DNA of 64,000 nt from Pseudomonas uvaldensis (GTDB lineage: Bacteria > Pseudomonadota > Gammaproteobacteria > Pseudomonadales > Pseudomonadaceae), in NCBI RefSeq assembly GCF_021271205.1, contig NZ_JAIWKS010000001.1, positions 124,001-188,000 of the forward strand. Reading direction: 5' to 3'. The position numbers and the translations under genes were made by a program. Positions within the stretch are counted from its first letter, which is position 1, and the number at the start of each line of letters is the position of its first letter. Below are positions 25,811 through 35,041 of the stretch, piece after piece. The notes beneath the pieces were generated by a model. That model was not told the origin of the DNA. It searched no databases and worked only from the letters and a program-made list of their open reading frames with translations.

Positions 25811-26239
25811 TTATTGGGTTTGTTCGACGATCCAGGGCGGCGCTACAGGACGGTATTGGCTATCCGGAAAGTGTTCAGATTGAGGCCAGTCGCGCAGCTC
25901 CTGACGATAAGCCAATAACTGTGCAAACTGCTCAGCGGAAAGTGTGGTGGGCAGCTGCATGTCCAGTTCGTCGCGATGCCGCGTCACTAACCATTCAAGA
26001 TCGGCGACAGTGTCATCTCTCCATCTGCGTTCAGCGTCTGCCAACTCCTGCAGTGTAGGAGCAGGCGGGTCGACCAGAACAGGCAAACCGGTTGCATCGT
26101 GGCTTCGAATTTTACCCAGGTCTGGATTGGCGATAACCGCCTCATAGCGCTCCTCGGGGATGAAGACAGCGTCAGCTGGCATCTGCGCATGGACACCTTT
26201 GATGTATGTCGTCCCCGTGGTTCGACTGTAATAACGCAT
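25811..26239 (-). CDS. tail fibre assembly / tail assembly chaperone-like protein
   Basis: The 142-residue protein follows the tail fibre gene by 11 bases, as fibre chaperones do. Its C-terminal half has the phage tail-assembly-chaperone pattern: RRWRDDTVADLEWLVTRHRD followed by LAYRQELRDWPQ and FPDSQYRP. The N-terminus (MRYYSRTTGTTYIKG) is a short fibre-binding-like segment. Confidence 0.82.
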   Translation of the reverse strand: MRYYSRTTGTTYIKGVHAQMPADAVFIPEERYEAVIANPDLGKIRSHDATGLPVLVDPPAPTLQELADAERRWRDDTVADLEWLVTRHRDELDMQLPTTLSAEQFAQLLAYRQELRDWPQSEHFPDSQYRPVAPPWIVEQTQ

Positions 26240-26250
26240 TGAACGCCTCC

Positions 26251-28338
26251 TTAATTACCAAACGCCCACCAACCAACGCCGGCTACTGTTCCGCCTGTTC
26301 TTGAGCCGGAATCGGTATACGCCCAACCTTTAAAATCAGTCAGAGACTTTTCATAAATTTGCGCGAACTCGGTGCCGGAGCTTGGGCTCGGCAAAAGGCC
26401 TGGCGTAATGAAAAAACAATTATTTGGAAAAGCCATTGGGTATGCGTGAACGGTTCCCGTCCCCATGGTTACAACCCCCCACTGGAAAATGAAGGAACCA
26501 AGCCAAGTAGGGAAAACAATGGAACCGTTTATCCCCAGACTCATAACGAAACCCCAGCGCAATTTCTTAGGGGTCACCATGGTGGCGTCGTCCGCCCCTG
26601 CATTGGTTTGCGCCTGTGTAGCGACCTTTGCGAAACCGAGTACCGCCTCAGTCGCCTGCACTAACTTCGTGGCGATAGCTTGTGCCACTCGGAGAGGAGA
26701 CATCCATTTTGAAGGATTGGTACCCACCTCGGCTTCAGACTGACTTGCCTGAAATTCACTTGTCATAAGGTAGGACCACAACACTTCCGCAGTACCGGAC
26801 GTGTACTGCCCAACCCACATGCGTCGATCAGCGCTAGCTGCCGCGTGTTCAAGAGCCAAGTAGTACGTAGCGTCGTCACGAGGTGAAATAGCAAAGACAC
26901 CCAACAGCCTGTTACCACTCTCCGGAGGAGCCCAGGGCGTTGCTGAGTTCTGGACCTGTGCCCCATAAGCTCTATACAAACCGCCGGGCGTGATTGCTTT
27001 AAAGGTTGGCAAGGTAGGCGCAGTATCCACCCCCAAACCAAACTGACCGATACTCAGTTTTCCTGCCATCAGATCCTTGAACGTTGTCGACAAAACGTCC
27101 CGAACAGATCCGTCTTCCGCATACCAGACTGTACCGGCACCGGTCGAGAGAGTGATGGTGTCCATCGTCTTGAGTACAAGCTGATTCTCCGCCATGCCCG
27201 CCACATAGTCAGTGCCCTGCAGAATGATCGTCGCGGCGCCGCTCGATACGTTCGTAAACGTGATGGTTCCGCCGTTGAATCCTGTAACGCCAAGCGGTAA
27301 CGTGATGTTGATCGGACTAGCCGAATTGATGATGAACGATTGACCGAACGCGCTTGAGGTCAGCACGGTAGTTGCGCTGATCACGCCAATACCTGAGTGG
27401 TTGCCTAAGGCTCTTTGTACGAATGCGGTATTGGCGAGCAGCTGAGAGCTGTTGCTCAGCGGCGCGGTCGGTGCTGTTGGGCTTCCCTGAAAAGCCGGGG
27501 AGTTGATCGGAGCATAGCCCTGGGTCACGTTCTGGAACGTTAGGGCCGTCGTTCCCAGGACAATCGCTCCATCGGTAATCAGTTGCCAACGTGTGTCGGC
27601 TTGAGTAACACCCTGCTCGACGGACAGGATCAGCGCCGAAGTGACTTCTGCGCTGCTATCAGCATCCGGGGCACGCTGCCAGGCACCTACTCCAACAATG
27701 TAAATCCCATTGTCCTTGGCGAGCGTCTGGCTCTTTACCAAAACGCGGTCGCCCGCGAGCAAGCTGACACCATCAATTGTCTGGAGGCCCGTCAACACGA
27801 TGTTGCCCGTCGTCGCCACTCGCACTGATTGTTTGTTGTCGAGCTTGTACAGCTCCTCCTGGATCCGGGTGTCGACATACTCGCGGGTGGCCAGCACCAC
27901 AGAGGGGTCAATCTTCAACTGAATATTCGAGGTGCCATTGGTGATGATGTGCATCCGCACCACCTGATTACGCCCTGAATTTTGCTCGAGCAGTGGTTTG
28001 TAGCTGGGGGCGACGTTGGAGACAGCACAGAAAACACCGTCCTTGTCTTCAAGTGCCAGCTCGCGAATCCACCAACCGCCCACATCCGGCGGCAGCACCA
28101 ACTCCGCGATCAAAACATTGGGATCCTTGTCAGATACCCTCAGCTGGTTGAGCTGGGCCCGGTAGACCTGATTGATCAACTTTGTCTGTGATGCGCTGGG
28201 TACGGGATCGGTGCCGTTCGCGTCCCCGATCAACATGTACTTCGGCTCCCAGGGTATGCCCAGGGCGTCGCAGTTGGTTTTTTTGTTGGCACCTAACGTA
28301 GTCAGCATGCCGCCGAAAATGGTGTTCTTATCAACCAT
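26251..28338 (-). CDS. tail fibre protein (gpH-like)
   Basis: The 695-residue protein opens with the DUF3751 baseplate-attachment domain (WEPKYMLIGDANGTDPVPSA, GGWWIRELALEDKDGVFCAV). It continues through a long beta-structured stalk containing VRVATTGNIVLTGLQTIDGV and ATREYVDTRI. It ends in a region with a probable receptor-binding tip (WAYTDSGSRTGGTVAGVGWW). MVDKNT at 28338 is favoured over an in-frame ATG seven codons upstream. The C-terminal third is probably strain-specific and decides host range. Confidence 0.9.
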   Translation of the reverse strand: MVDKNTIFGGMLTTLGANKKTNCDALGIPWEPKYMLIGDANGTDPVPSASQTKLINQVYRAQLNQLRVSDKDPNVLIAELVLPPDVGGWWIRELALEDKDGVFCAVSNVAPSYKPLLEQNSGRNQVVRMHIITNGTSNIQLKIDPSVVLATREYVDTRIQEELYKLDNKQSVRVATTGNIVLTGLQTIDGVSLLAGDRVLVKSQTLAKDNGIYIVGVGAWQRAPDADSSAEVTSALILSVEQGVTQADTRWQLITDGAIVLGTTALTFQNVTQGYAPINSPAFQGSPTAPTAPLSNSSQLLANTAFVQRALGNHSGIGVISATTVLTSSAFGQSFIINSASPINITLPLGVTGFNGGTITFTNVSSGAATIILQGTDYVAGMAENQLVLKTMDTITLSTGAGTVWYAEDGSVRDVLSTTFKDLMAGKLSIGQFGLGVDTAPTLPTFKAITPGGLYRAYGAQVQNSATPWAPPESGNRLLGVFAISPRDDATYYLALEHAAASADRRMWVGQYTSGTAEVLWSYLMTSEFQASQSEAEVGTNPSKWMSPLRVAQAIATKLVQATEAVLGFAKVATQAQTNAGADDATMVTPKKLRWGFVMSLGINGSIVFPTWLGSFIFQWGVVTMGTGTVHAYPMAFPNNCFFITPGLLPSPSSGTEFAQIYEKSLTDFKGWAYTDSGSRTGGTVAGVGWWAFGN

Positions 28339-28942
28339 AAGGGTAAGTATCCAGTTCATCGATGATGTAATGGCCGACGCCGCTGTGCCCCTGCACTTCT
28401 ACGTCGATATCGGGATTGCTCCAGGGATAAACATCGATCTCATCGCCGTCATAGACGGCGAATCCGACGTACGCATCGAGGCGGGCCTCCAAGACAATGT
28501 CGAGCCCGGATAGGTGACGACTGACCGGCCGAGCGTCATCGATCAGCCATGTCAGCTCTCGATAGGTTTCTTCACTGATGCCCTCGTCGGAAACGCCGAT
28601 CTTCAAGGCGAACGTTCCCGGCACACCTCGCGGCTCAGTTTCGAACCACTCGACCACCTCAATCAGATAGCCAAATGGTTCCACCACGCGGCGCAAGGCG
28701 CCGATGGTTCCTTTATGGGCGTGGACAAAGAACGAAGCGCGGATCACCGAACGCTTAATCTCCTCCGGCCACGCCTCGTCCCAGCGATCTACCGACCAAG
28801 CCCAAGCCAAGTGGTAAAGCAAATGCGCCGGGCAGGTGTCCGGGTTGTACAAGGTTCTAAGCGGTATCTCGGTGGTTTCGTCAATAGCCGCCTCAATGGC
28901 ACGCTCAAGCGGGGTACTGTTCAGGGGAAGTAGACTTTTCAT
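28331..28942 (-). CDS. tail protein I (baseplate)
   Basis: The 203-residue protein matches P2 gpI: MKSLLPLNSTPLERAIEAA, PDTCPAHLLYHLAWAWSVD, HKGTIGALRRVVEPFG. ATG 28942 overlaps the J stop (ATGA). It is followed by the fibre gene as in P2. Confidence 0.93.
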   Translation of the reverse strand: MKSLLPLNSTPLERAIEAAIDETTEIPLRTLYNPDTCPAHLLYHLAWAWSVDRWDEAWPEEIKRSVIRASFFVHAHKGTIGALRRVVEPFGYLIEVVEWFETEPRGVPGTFALKIGVSDEGISEETYRELTWLIDDARPVSRHLSGLDIVLEARLDAYVGFAVYDGDEIDVYPWSNPDIDVEVQGHSGVGHYIIDELDTYPYG

Positions 28943-29823
28943 TTTCCACCCCGTGTTATGGTGAAGCCCGAGCACCACGCCGCTTGAGCCTTGGTTGGGC
29001 GAATGTCCACCCATCCAGGTATCTCGACCCTTGCCACACCGCTGACATGGATCTGTGCATCAATCGCCGAACGGGCAACCTCAACGCCTAAGCGGCGCCG
29101 GGGATTAATCCAGGCCTGCAGTCGCGCATTGCACTCGGCAAGTGCTGCTTCGTTTTCCGGGCCTGTGCCGACCATGTACACCACGGCATCGATTCGATAG
29201 GGCAGGATTTCAGCGCCCTGCACCGTCAACCGATCAGCCACAGGGCGCCGATCTTCATCGTTGAGGTAAGCGCCCACTTCGCCCAACAGCTCGGGACTAG
29301 CAGTACCGTCGCCCTCCAGGGACAGGACCGTCACCACCACCTCGGCCGGTGCCGGGCTTTCGGCCGTGGCATCTGCCACCAACCCCGAGGCATTTCGGGC
29401 ATGAAGGATGTAGCTGTTTCGAGGACCGGCCGTTGTAAGCCCCTCGTACCTGAGCTGGATGCGTTCTCGTAATGCGTCGTAACTCTCCAGCACCGCCGCC
29501 ACTGGCGGCACGGCAGTCAGATCCTCAGCCTGAATAACCAAGCGCTCCAGGTTAACGTTGGCAGCCAACTGCTCCAGGTCGGCCCCCGTGGCATGAGCCA
29601 GGAACAGCGCTTTGGCCGCGTCGTTGACCCTGGCACGGTTCTGCATCCGACGGTAGGCGCCCAACTCAAGTAGCTTGGTCACCGGATCGCTTTCAAGTAG
29701 TGCGGACCAGTTGTCGCCCATGTACTCGCGAAAGGTTGCAAGCTCTCCCTGATACAGCTCTTCAAAGTCCAGGCTTTCCAACACTTGCGGCGCGGGTAGC
29801 GCCGAAAGGTCGATAGTGCTCAT
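28939..29823 (-). CDS. baseplate protein J
   Basis: The 294-residue protein is P2 gpJ-like: MSTIDLSALPAPQVLESLDF at the start, LATFREYMGDNWSALLESD, and the C-terminal INPRRRLGVEVARSAIDAQI. It forms the baseplate wedge. It is coupled to both neighbours through ATGA overlaps. Confidence 0.95.
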   Translation of the reverse strand: MSTIDLSALPAPQVLESLDFEELYQGELATFREYMGDNWSALLESDPVTKLLELGAYRRMQNRARVNDAAKALFLAHATGADLEQLAANVNLERLVIQAEDLTAVPPVAAVLESYDALRERIQLRYEGLTTAGPRNSYILHARNASGLVADATAESPAPAEVVVTVLSLEGDGTASPELLGEVGAYLNDEDRRPVADRLTVQGAEILPYRIDAVVYMVGTGPENEAALAECNARLQAWINPRRRLGVEVARSAIDAQIHVSGVARVEIPGWVDIRPTKAQAAWCSGFTITRGGK

Positions 29824-30146
29824 ACGTTCACCTCCAGCACTACGCCGTCGCCAATATATGATCCCGTCAGCTGCAGGGTGATTTGGCCATCCACCACCGC
29901 AGTGACCCGCACTCGCTCCAACTTCAAACGGGGCTCCCAACGCCCCAGGGAACGGGCGACTTCGGCCTGCACCGCGCTTTTCCAGCCCTCGTTCACCGGC
30001 AGGTCGATATAACGGCGAAGTTGACTGCCGTATTCCGGCCGCATGCGGCGACTGCCTACCGGAGTACTGAGGATGTCTTCCACGGACTGCCGCAGATGCG
30101 CCGTACCTGACAGCGGCTGCCCCGTGCGACGGTCCATTCCGATCAT
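29820..30146 (-). CDS. baseplate protein W (gp25-like)
   Basis: The 108-residue protein has the gp25/W pattern: SVEDILSTPVGSRRMRPEYG, then the conserved LRRYIDLPVNE. It is a wedge component. Coupled to J by ATGA. Confidence 0.95.
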   Translation of the reverse strand: MIGMDRRTGQPLSGTAHLRQSVEDILSTPVGSRRMRPEYGSQLRRYIDLPVNEGWKSAVQAEVARSLGRWEPRLKLERVRVTAVVDGQITLQLTGSYIGDGVVLEVNV

Positions 30147-30151
30147 GATGA

Positions 30152-30370
30152 TTACTCTGTCAGCGGTTGCAGGTCCGGATGGACTTTCAAGAAGGCGTAT
30201 TGCTCATCGGTGCACGCGATCACGTTCCCGGCGATGACCGGCAGAGGGCTGCCGTCAGGCATGATTAGCGTGCGCGAAGTGAACCGCGTGTCGCGGAACG
30301 TTCGCGCTGGGCCAATCGTTGTCGGCGCTTCGGTAGTGGACCGCTCCGCCGCGGTTCGTACTTTGCTCAT
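30152..30370 (-). CDS. small unknown protein in the baseplate cluster, 72 aa
   Basis: It starts MSKVRTAAERS and contains RTFRDTRFTSRTLIMPDG and TDEQYAFLKVHPDLQPL. Small proteins of this kind often sit between the V and W genes of related phages. There the C-terminal half suggests a spike or baseplate accessory, but no function is known to me. The gap to gpV holds a terminator-like hairpin. Confidence 0.65.
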   Translation of the reverse strand: MSKVRTAAERSTTEAPTTIGPARTFRDTRFTSRTLIMPDGSPLPVIAGNVIACTDEQYAFLKVHPDLQPLTE

Positions 30371-30389
30371 ATTGATGCTCCAGAAATGC

Positions 30390-30411
30390 AAAAACCCGCA
30401 CGAGGCGGGCT
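30390..30411 (-). terminator. intrinsic terminator or attenuator between V and W
   Basis: Minus strand GCCCGC-5 bases-GCGGG followed by TTTTTGCATTT. Inside the tail operon. Confidence 0.55.
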
Positions 30412-30429
30412 GTGGATGAAACGTCTGGC

Positions 30430-30993
30430 TCAGTGTTTGTGGTTCGGCGTGTTGCCGGAGGTGTCGATGATGCTTCCACCGCCGTGGATATCACCCGTTA
30501 CCCGTAGCGGGCCGTTGATCTGCACATTGCCGGTCAGGGTGATATCGCCTGCAGTGGCGTTGATCGCACTGTCGGTAACGACCACTTCGGTTCCGCCGAC
30601 TTTGATGGTCACCGTACCGCTTGGCACGGTGATGGTGTAAGTGCTGGCCTGCCAGTCGTAGACCAGCGAGCCACCATCATCGAAACGCCATACCTCGACA
30701 TGGTCGCGGTTGTCCGGCGGTGCCCCAGCATTGCCATACAGACCGGGGATAAATGTACCTTGCGCCACTTCCCCGCTGGCACTGACCAGGGTTCCCTGCT
30801 CGCCCATGCTTGGCGCTCGCCAATGACGGGCCTTGCCGGCTGCGATACTGTGCCAACGCACCCAGGCACTGACCCAGTCCCCGTCAGACACCCGGCATAC
30901 GGGCGGCGAAGCGGTAAGATCCAGCGCTACCACATAACAATCCTTGACCAGACCGGCCAGCATGCGGTCATGCTGCGCACTGGGGTAGCTCAT
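30430..30993 (-). CDS. baseplate spike protein V
   Basis: The 187-residue protein has an N-terminal OB fold (VKDCYVVALDLTASPPVCRV) and a C-terminal beta-helix with repeated G-T-V-T-I and G-D-I patterns. It ends in HKH, the iron-binding apex motif of P2-type spikes. It pierces the outer membrane. Start ATGA overlap with the preceding gene's end. Confidence 0.94.
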   Translation of the reverse strand: MSYPSAQHDRMLAGLVKDCYVVALDLTASPPVCRVSDGDWVSAWVRWHSIAAGKARHWRAPSMGEQGTLVSASGEVAQGTFIPGLYGNAGAPPDNRDHVEVWRFDDGGSLVYDWQASTYTITVPSGTVTIKVGGTEVVVTDSAINATAGDITLTGNVQINGPLRVTGDIHGGGSIIDTSGNTPNHKH

Positions 30994-31514
30994 TCCATCT
31001 CCTCCGGTGACTGATAGCTTCCTTCGCTGCCCGCCCCCGTGTCAGGGCTGAAGCCCCAGAGCAAGGTACCGGGTGGCTGATTCGGCCATGGCCACTCTTC
31101 TTCACCCAAATAAATTGTCTGGGTCCATTCAACGACCCAGACCGCATAACCATCCAATTCGGGACGGGTCCAATCTTGAGCAGCCCGAACAAACTCAGCG
31201 GGCTCAACCTCCAGCCCCCATGTCTGGATACGCAACAGCACGGCCATTTGGGCGGCGGCGAATGCCGCTTTCTGCTGGCATTCGGCATCCTCACCGCCGA
31301 CGATAAAGCGCACCTCCAAGCGCGCAACCAGCGCCGTCTCCCCTGTTCCGGGGTCTTGGCCGGGTTCCAACTCCGCCAGCTCCACCACCGCAGCGGGCAA
31401 ATCAATATGATCGGCCATGTAAGGCATGGTGCGCACGCAGGCCAATCCGGGGATCGCTTGGTCGATATGAGCCTCAACGGCCTGATACAAAATCTCAAGA
31501 CTGAAGTCAGACAC
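30990..31514 (-). CDS. tail-completion or baseplate-associated protein, 174 aa
   Basis: The 174-residue protein lies between the virion assembly gene and the spike. It begins with a helical segment (LEILYQAVEAHIDQAIPGL) and continues as alternating strands, similar in plan to phage Gp37-type and P2 S-like proteins. Acidic C-terminus. It overlaps the gpV start by ATGA. The exact homologue is uncertain. Confidence 0.7.
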   Translation of the reverse strand: MSDFSLEILYQAVEAHIDQAIPGLACVRTMPYMADHIDLPAAVVELAELEPGQDPGTGETALVARLEVRFIVGGEDAECQQKAAFAAAQMAVLLRIQTWGLEVEPAEFVRAAQDWTRPELDGYAVWVVEWTQTIYLGEEEWPWPNQPPGTLLWGFSPDTGAGSEGSYQSPEEME

Positions 31515-32169
31515 GGGCAGATCCTCGCAGATACTTCTGCAGTTCGAAGTTCAGTTCCTGCTCCAGGATCTCGAGCAGGCGCTGGTGAGCACGATTGGTC
31601 CACGATTCGAAGTGAGGCCGCACGTCCTCCAGTGAAATCTTGGCTTTGGCCAGGGGGTAGCGACTGCCGTTCTCAGCAATCCAGCCCGAGCTAGGCCCTG
31701 TTCCACTGGACAATTCACTGTCGGGGTAATCACTGGCCTTGAAGTGCTTGCTCGCCGTGCGAATCCAGATATCTGCTCGACCGCCGTAGACCTTTTTGAA
31801 AAACGCACCCTGATACCGGCGTCCAGCCACCGACACACCCGACCGCGATTGCCTTGGTCGCCCGGCCCGGCTGGCCTCAATTGCGTTGATACCGAACCAG
31901 AGCTTGCCCTGACCATTGCCTGAGAGCGGGTAGGCTCGTAGGCGCTGCCGCACAGCAGAGACCGCAATGCGCTCCTGTCGGCTGACGGTGCGGGCAATGT
32001 GAGTACGCAACCATCGCAGGGTTTTGTTGATGGCCCGACGCTGGGCTGCAATGGCAGCTTTGGGGACCAACGCAGCGAAGTCGGCGAACGCCTTCAAATC
32101 TGATCGATCCGGCTGCAGCGTAATCACCCCGCTGCTGGCTGATTGCTTGTAGTAGCTGCCGACGCTCAT
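31507..32169 (-). CDS. minor tail protein Z-like
   Basis: The 220-residue basic protein contains AIAAQRRAINKTLRWLRTHI followed by KLWFGINAIEASRAGRPRQS, the pattern of the lambda Z-type minor tail family that acts at the head-tail interface. It overlaps the next gene by 8 bases and the previous one by ATGA. This is the junction of the lambda-type head and P2-type tail modules. Confidence 0.8.
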   Translation of the reverse strand: MSVGSYYKQSASSGVITLQPDRSDLKAFADFAALVPKAAIAAQRRAINKTLRWLRTHIARTVSRQERIAVSAVRQRLRAYPLSGNGQGKLWFGINAIEASRAGRPRQSRSGVSVAGRRYQGAFFKKVYGGRADIWIRTASKHFKASDYPDSELSSGTGPSSGWIAENGSRYPLAKAKISLEDVRPHFESWTNRAHQRLLEILEQELNFELQKYLRGSARV

Positions 32170-32480
32170 GGCGACTTCCTCAATACCAACGTCACCAAAC
32201 CATCGCCTCCGGGTTCCGGCCTGACGATGATGTAATTTCCACCACCGTCATGCACCGGCAGATCAACCACGACCTGCTGCCGCTCGCTGACGCCCTCGGC
32301 GTCCGCCACCCGGATGACCAGGTGCGGCTCGCGAAGGCCGGTGTTTATCCGGCCGAGTTTGGGTTGCAACCAGGGAGCGGAGAACATGCCCAGGACTGGT
32401 CGGCCCTCGATCAGCACCGGGTCGCCGAGGACATCGAATACCGTGTTGTCCAGGTCACCGACCAGCTCGCGAAAACTCAC
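32166..32480 (-). CDS. head-tail joining protein
   Basis: The 104-residue protein starts at GTG 32480, two bases after the capsid stop and behind a GGA site; a longer open frame reaches into the capsid gene. It carries VFDVLGDPVLIEGRPVLGMF and ends with VTLVLRKSP, resembling the small FII-type phage attachment proteins. Position right after the major capsid gene supports the role. Confidence 0.75.
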   Translation of the reverse strand: MSFRELVGDLDNTVFDVLGDPVLIEGRPVLGMFSAPWLQPKLGRINTGLREPHLVIRVADAEGVSERQQVVVDLPVHDGGGNYIIVRPEPGGDGLVTLVLRKSP

Positions 32481-32482
32481 GA

Positions 32483-33478
32483 TCAGAGTTCCAGCAGGAT
32501 CTGCGCACGGGGCCGTGTGCACAGGTGCAGCGGGTTGGATTGCGCTTCGCCGGCCACCCCCTTGTTGAACGCCAACGGCTCCAGCTTGCTGTAGTACGGA
32601 ATACCCTGGGTATTGACCGTTTCCATGTAGTCAGCCGGTGCGAACACCGAGATGTACAGGTCCGGCACGCCTTCAGGCACCAGCAGCGCCTTGTCGTCGT
32701 GGACGAAGGCCACACCGGCCACCTTGCCACGGTAGCGCTCCCAGACGATGCCACCGAACTCGAAACTCTCCCGAGCGTCACCGCGCAATGCCGCCGCTTG
32801 CTGAGTGGCGATGTAGGTTTCCTTGACCGACTTGTGAACGATCAGCTTGTTCCAGAAATTCTTGCCACAGAAGGCGCGGGAGCCGGTGCTGGTGACGCTG
32901 CCCAGCGCGTCCTCCTGCATGTCCAGCGCCTCCCCGCACTTAACGCGCAGCTCGGTGCTTGGGTCGTTCAACCCCATGGACAGTTTTTGTCGGGACACTC
33001 CGAAGGCGGCGTACAGGTCCAACAGAGGTGTCGAACCGTCGGCATCCAGGACCAAGCCGTTGAGCGCACCCATGCGCTGGAATTCGTGTGTAGCGTCCAG
33101 CTGCCGGCGTGCTTTTGCCAGTCGGGTGTTCACCACGTCCTGTACTGCTTGCAACTCAGTGCGGGTGCCGAACGCTCGAATGCCCTGAATCTCGTCGGCC
33201 TTGATGGTGAAGCGTTCAGGCAGGTGCACAGTGTTGAAAGGAATCATCTTGCGTTTGCTGGCACCGACCACCAGACCCGAAGTACCGCGCTCACCCGCAG
33301 GCACCAGAGCCAGGGTGTCGCCATCCTTCTCGATTTGCACTGTCAGGGTAGCAACGCCCTCTTCTTGAAACAGACCGAGGCTGCTGATGCGGCCCGGCAG
33401 ATAGGGTTGTTCGTTGATTGCGGCGGTGAGCGCCGGTACGGCAAACGCTTCGTCGTCAAAAATGGCGATATCGGCCAT
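32483..33478 (-). CDS. major capsid protein (lambda gpE family)
   Basis: The 331-residue protein matches the lambda E fold: PYLPGRISSLGLFQEEGVAT near the start, NTRLAKARRQLDATHEFQRM in the middle and YSKLEPLAFNKGVAGEAQSN near the end. It forms the procapsid shell. It is separated from the decoration gene by an attenuator-like hairpin. Confidence 0.94.
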   Translation of the reverse strand: MADIAIFDDEAFAVPALTAAINEQPYLPGRISSLGLFQEEGVATLTVQIEKDGDTLALVPAGERGTSGLVVGASKRKMIPFNTVHLPERFTIKADEIQGIRAFGTRTELQAVQDVVNTRLAKARRQLDATHEFQRMGALNGLVLDADGSTPLLDLYAAFGVSRQKLSMGLNDPSTELRVKCGEALDMQEDALGSVTSTGSRAFCGKNFWNKLIVHKSVKETYIATQQAAALRGDARESFEFGGIVWERYRGKVAGVAFVHDDKALLVPEGVPDLYISVFAPADYMETVNTQGIPYYSKLEPLAFNKGVAGEAQSNPLHLCTRPRAQILLEL

Positions 33479-33494
33479 GGGTACACTCCAGAAA

Positions 33495-33519
33495 TGAAAA
33501 AACCCGCTCTGAGCGGGCT
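33495..33519 (-). terminator. intrinsic terminator or attenuator between D and E
   Basis: Minus strand CCCGCTC-1 base-GAGCGGG region followed by TTTTTT. It lies between the head decoration and major capsid genes. Confidence 0.6.
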
Positions 33520-33539
33520 TGGAAACAAGGGGAATCGAC

Positions 33540-33884
33540 TCAGCGGACGATCAAGAAATGCGAGGCCAGGGCTTTTTCGGCATCCGGGTCGAGGCCAGTC
33601 AGATGGACTTCGCTCACCTCCGCCAGACGCACTACGGCACGGGCTCGACGTCCCACGTCGGATTCACCAAGCGGGCCGAAGAGGATCGCCACGGCGGTTT
33701 GCGTGCCGTCTTCGGCTGTCGGGTCGTAAGGGGCGAACTCGCCGGTGGCAGTGATCAGCCCGAGTACTTGCCCTGGATTCAAGGCTGGGCCTGCCGCGAC
33801 GTTGATCGCTTCACGCGAGATGTTCCCGGCACCCTCGGACAGGAGGAATTCACCGGCGTGCATCGGTTCCAGTTTGATGGTCAT
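33540..33884 (-). CDS. head decoration protein (gpD-like)
   Basis: The 114-residue protein has the lambda D pattern of small residues and beta strands: MHAGEFLLSEGAGNISREAI, LNPGQVLGLIT, then the AVAILFGPLG core. It stabilises the expanded capsid. Start coupled to the protease stop by ATGA. Confidence 0.9.
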   Translation of the reverse strand: MTIKLEPMHAGEFLLSEGAGNISREAINVAAGPALNPGQVLGLITATGEFAPYDPTAEDGTQTAVAILFGPLGESDVGRRARAVVRLAEVSEVHLTGLDPDAEKALASHFLIVR

Positions 33885-35041
33885 GGTCTTGCTCCTTTCG
33901 AGGTATTAGCGCTACCTGACTGCGCCGCCTGACGGGCTGCCCAGATAGAGGTGGGGTCGGGTTGTTTGGCCTGGACCTTCGGGGCCGGGTCCGCGTTGAG
34001 CGGTAGGCTGTTGTCGATCTCGAAGCCTTTGCCACTGCCCACCAACTTGTCGAACAGACGCGCTCGAACCGAGGCGGCATCCAAACCGGCCGCGACGTAC
34101 TCGGCGCTGAACTCAGGCAGTCGAGCGGCAACGCAGAGATCGTTTACGGCTTTGGCACGGGCCAAGCCTGCCAGGACGATGGCCTCGCTTTCCAGCTTGG
34201 TCGAGTTGAGCAGCGGTTCAATCAGGTTGCTGATGCCGTCCGCCGTACAACGCTGGGTGATCATCAGAGCCAGCTTGGCCGAGTTCGCCACAGGAGGATC
34301 CTGGGGCGGATCAGTAGGTTCAGGCTCCAGCTCGATATCCGGTTCAGGTGGCTCATCCAGTTGGGCAAGCAATTCAGCTGGGGCATGCTGGTAACGCTGC
34401 AGCACGGCGCCCTGCCCCAGACACGCCTTGACCTTCACCCCGTCGCCAACCTCATCGGCCAGCCCGAGGGCTACCGCTTCGTTGGCGGTCAACCAGGTCT
34501 CAGCCGCCACCAGACGCCGAAGCTCGGCTTCGTCTATGTCCGGTGCCTTGGCCTTGTAGGCCGCGATGATGGCCTCCATGGTTTGATCCAGAACATCGGC
34601 CACCTTGCGGAAGTCTTCGGCGTCCCCTGCCGCATAGGTCCATGGGTTGTGAATCATCAGCATGGCGTTGGAGGCGATGACCACGCGATGAGCACCGCAG
34701 ACCGCGACACTGGCGGCGCTGGCTGCCAGGGCATCGACACGGCCTGTGCAACGCTCGCCCAGCCGGGACAATGCGTTGTGCATCGCCAGACCATCGAACA
34801 AATCGCCGCCGACGCTGTTGAATGCGGCGATCACCGGCGAGACGCCGTCGTCCATGGCGCGCAGATCCTTCACGAACTGATTCGCGGTGATGCCCCAGTT
34901 GCCGATTTCGCCGTAGACGAATACCTCAATAACCCGCTCCTCGGCTTCGCCGCTCTCCTGCATGGCGTACCAGGTCTTGTCCTGGACTTTCACCCGCTGG
35001 CCGGCTCTGTTGTAAATGCGCGGAAGCGCTGGTTTGCTCAT
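33881..35041 (-). CDS. S49/ClpP-type head maturation protease with C-terminal scaffold
   Basis: The 386-residue protein has a ClpP/SppA-like fold in its first 220 residues: PVIAAFNSVGGDLFDGLAMH, then the catalytic Ser region DALAASAASVAVCGAHRV and MLMIHNPWTYAAGDAEDF. Acidic and helical sequence from about residue 235 on is consistent with a fused scaffold, as in lambda C/Nu3. It cleaves capsid partners during head maturation. Confidence 0.9.
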   Translation of the reverse strand: MSKPALPRIYNRAGQRVKVQDKTWYAMQESGEAEERVIEVFVYGEIGNWGITANQFVKDLRAMDDGVSPVIAAFNSVGGDLFDGLAMHNALSRLGERCTGRVDALAASAASVAVCGAHRVVIASNAMLMIHNPWTYAAGDAEDFRKVADVLDQTMEAIIAAYKAKAPDIDEAELRRLVAAETWLTANEAVALGLADEVGDGVKVKACLGQGAVLQRYQHAPAELLAQLDEPPEPDIELEPEPTDPPQDPPVANSAKLALMITQRCTADGISNLIEPLLNSTKLESEAIVLAGLARAKAVNDLCVAARLPEFSAEYVAAGLDAASVRARLFDKLVGSGKGFEIDNSLPLNADPAPKVQAKQPDPTSIWAARQAAQSGSANTSKGARP

